NCBI GenBank assembly: GCA_021812745.1
Contig: JAKAMS010000021.1
Span: forward strand, 1-15,167
Direction of reading: 5' to 3'
Length of the DNA: 15,167 nt
Source: Bacteroidota bacterium
Lineage (GTDB): Bacteria; Bacteroidota; Ignavibacteria; Ignavibacteriales; Melioribacteraceae
The notes beneath the pieces were generated by a model. The model ran no database searches, was not told where the DNA came from, and saw only the letters and a program-made list of their open reading frames with translations. A program made the position numbers and the translations under genes. Shown in pieces: positions 14,150 through 15,167 of this stretch (its first letter is position 1; every line of letters starts with the position of its first letter).

Positions 14150-15167
14150 TACGATTTGCAAATAGCGAATATCTTTATCTGCTCTGGATTATTCCGGCGT
14201 TGATTGCTTTGTATTGGTTCACAATGCAAAAGCAGAATAAGATTCTTGAAAAGTTTGCCGGCACAAAAATGCAAGACGTGCTATTTCCGCTGAGAAGTAA
14301 ACTAAAATCATCACTCAAGTTTGGAATAACTCTTTTTGCTATTCTCTTAATAATTATAGCGCTGGCTAATCCGCAAGTGGGAACAAAGATTGAGGATGTT
14401 AAGCAGATTGGTATAGAAGTATACATTTTATTAGATGTTTCTAAAAGCATGGCGGCGGAAGATATCAAACCAAGCCGTTTGGAAAAAGCAAAATTCGAAA
14501 TCTCGAAACTCATTCAAAAATTGCAAGGAGATAAAATCGGGTTGATTGTATTTGCCGGCGATGCTTTTATTCAATTTCCTCTAACATCGGATTATTCTGC
14601 CGCAAATTTATTTTTGAACGCAGTTGATTTTAATTCGGTGCCGCAGCAGGGAACAGCAATCGGTCCGGCAATAGATTTAGCATTAAAATCGTTTCGTTAT
14701 GATGACGATACAAAGAAAGCAATAGTAGTAATTACAGACGGAGAAGATCACGAGGGCAATATTGATTCCGCTCTTGATGAAGCAAAGTCGAAAGAAGTTT
14801 CCATCTATTCAATAGGATTTGGTTCGCCTGCCGGTGTGCCTATTCCAGAATACAACGATTCCGGTGTGCAGACTGGATACAAGAAAGATAATGAAGGAAA
14901 TATTGTCTTAACAAAACTTGATGAAACAATATTAAAGACAATTTCCGAAAAGACGAATGGAAAATATTACCGCGGAAGCAATACAGAGGATGAACTCGAT
15001 GCGATTTACAATGATCTGGCAAAAATTCAACAGTCCGAATACGGATCGAAGCGAATAACAGATTATGAAGACAGATTTTATTATTTCTTAATTCCCGCTC
15101 TCTTAATTTTGATTGGTGAATTTTTCATCTCTTCGAATAAATCAAAATGGCTCGCAAAGTTCGAAAA
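14146..15167 (+). CDS. batB: BatB, vWA-domain membrane protein (partial at window end)
   Basis: Second vWA membrane protein of the operon, translated by hand from GTG 14146; 340 residues are present and the frame is still open at the edge. The GTG overlaps the batA stop by 4 bases (GTGA), the classic coupled arrangement. Membrane segments lie at about 9-25 and 59-75, the vWA domain at about 90-290, and a C-terminal segment at about 311-328. The metal site is complete: DVSKS at 97-101, Thr170 in QQGTAIGPAI and Asp198 in ITDGEDHEG. The sequence ALANPQVG precedes the domain as in other BatB proteins. Since the last membrane segment is already passed, only a short tail is probably missing unless the protein is fused to a TPR (BatC-like) part. 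It closely resembles batA, which reflects an old duplication typical of Bat operons. Confidence 0.92.
   Translation, partial: MIRFANSEYLYLLWIIPALIALYWFTMQKQNKILEKFAGTKMQDVLFPLRSKLKSSLKFGITLFAILLIIIALANPQVGTKIEDVKQIGIEVYILLDVSKSMAAEDIKPSRLEKAKFEISKLIQKLQGDKIGLIVFAGDAFIQFPLTSDYSAANLFLNAVDFNSVPQQGTAIGPAIDLALKSFRYDDDTKKAIVVITDGEDHEGNIDSALDEAKSKEVSIYSIGFGSPAGVPIPEYNDSGVQTGYKKDNEGNIVLTKLDETILKTISEKTNGKYYRGSNTEDELDAIYNDLAKIQQSEYGSKRITDYEDRFYYFLIPALLILIGEFFISSNKSKWLAKFE

Overview
The window comes from an AT-rich bacterial genome (about 35-40% GC by eye). The gene set (Bat operon, MacAB-TolC-type pump with a Spy-like protein, secreted S9 peptidase of the glutamyl endopeptidase type) points to the Bacteroidota/Chlorobiota/Ignavibacteriota group. 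Clear Shine-Dalgarno sequences (AGGAG, GAGGG, AAGGA) and use of TTG and GTG starts fit Ignavibacteria or Chlorobi relatives better than core Bacteroidia, where such sites are weak. This placement is inference. Genes are densely packed; I see no tRNA, rRNA, CRISPR array, insertion sequence or phage gene.

Left part (1-4743). A 5'-partial-window recQ helicase gene runs leftward off the edge. It is divergent from a secreted S9 serine peptidase with a complete Ser-Asp-His triad. An intrinsic terminator follows, then an RlmI-type 23S rRNA m5C methyltransferase gene, which converges on the next operon across a shared hairpin terminator.

Middle part (4794-9874, minus strand). One tight operon in the order spy-like periplasmic protein, MacA-like adaptor, ABC ATPase, MacB-like permease, TolC-like outer-membrane channel. 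Spacings are 12 to 39 bases. Together these encode a complete tripartite efflux or export pump across both membranes, with a periplasmic envelope-stress protein as first gene. ATPase and permease are separate polypeptides, unlike fused E. coli MacB.

Right part (10277 to the end, plus strand). A Bat-type operon: MoxR AAA+ ATPase, DUF58 protein, BatD/DUF4381-like membrane protein, BatA and BatB (BatB runs off the window). Except for an 84-base gap after moxR, the genes overlap by 4 to 11 bases. The pump and Bat operons diverge from a 402-base intergenic region that holds a candidate promoter and inverted repeats.

The protein families are all recognisable and I do not see an undescribed multi-gene system. 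The best leads are non-coding: a 12-bp inverted repeat with an 18-base tandem duplication directly in front of the DUF58 start codon (which lacks a good ribosome binding site), and the structured leader of moxR. A Gly-rich, basic insert in the MacA-like adaptor is also worth a look.
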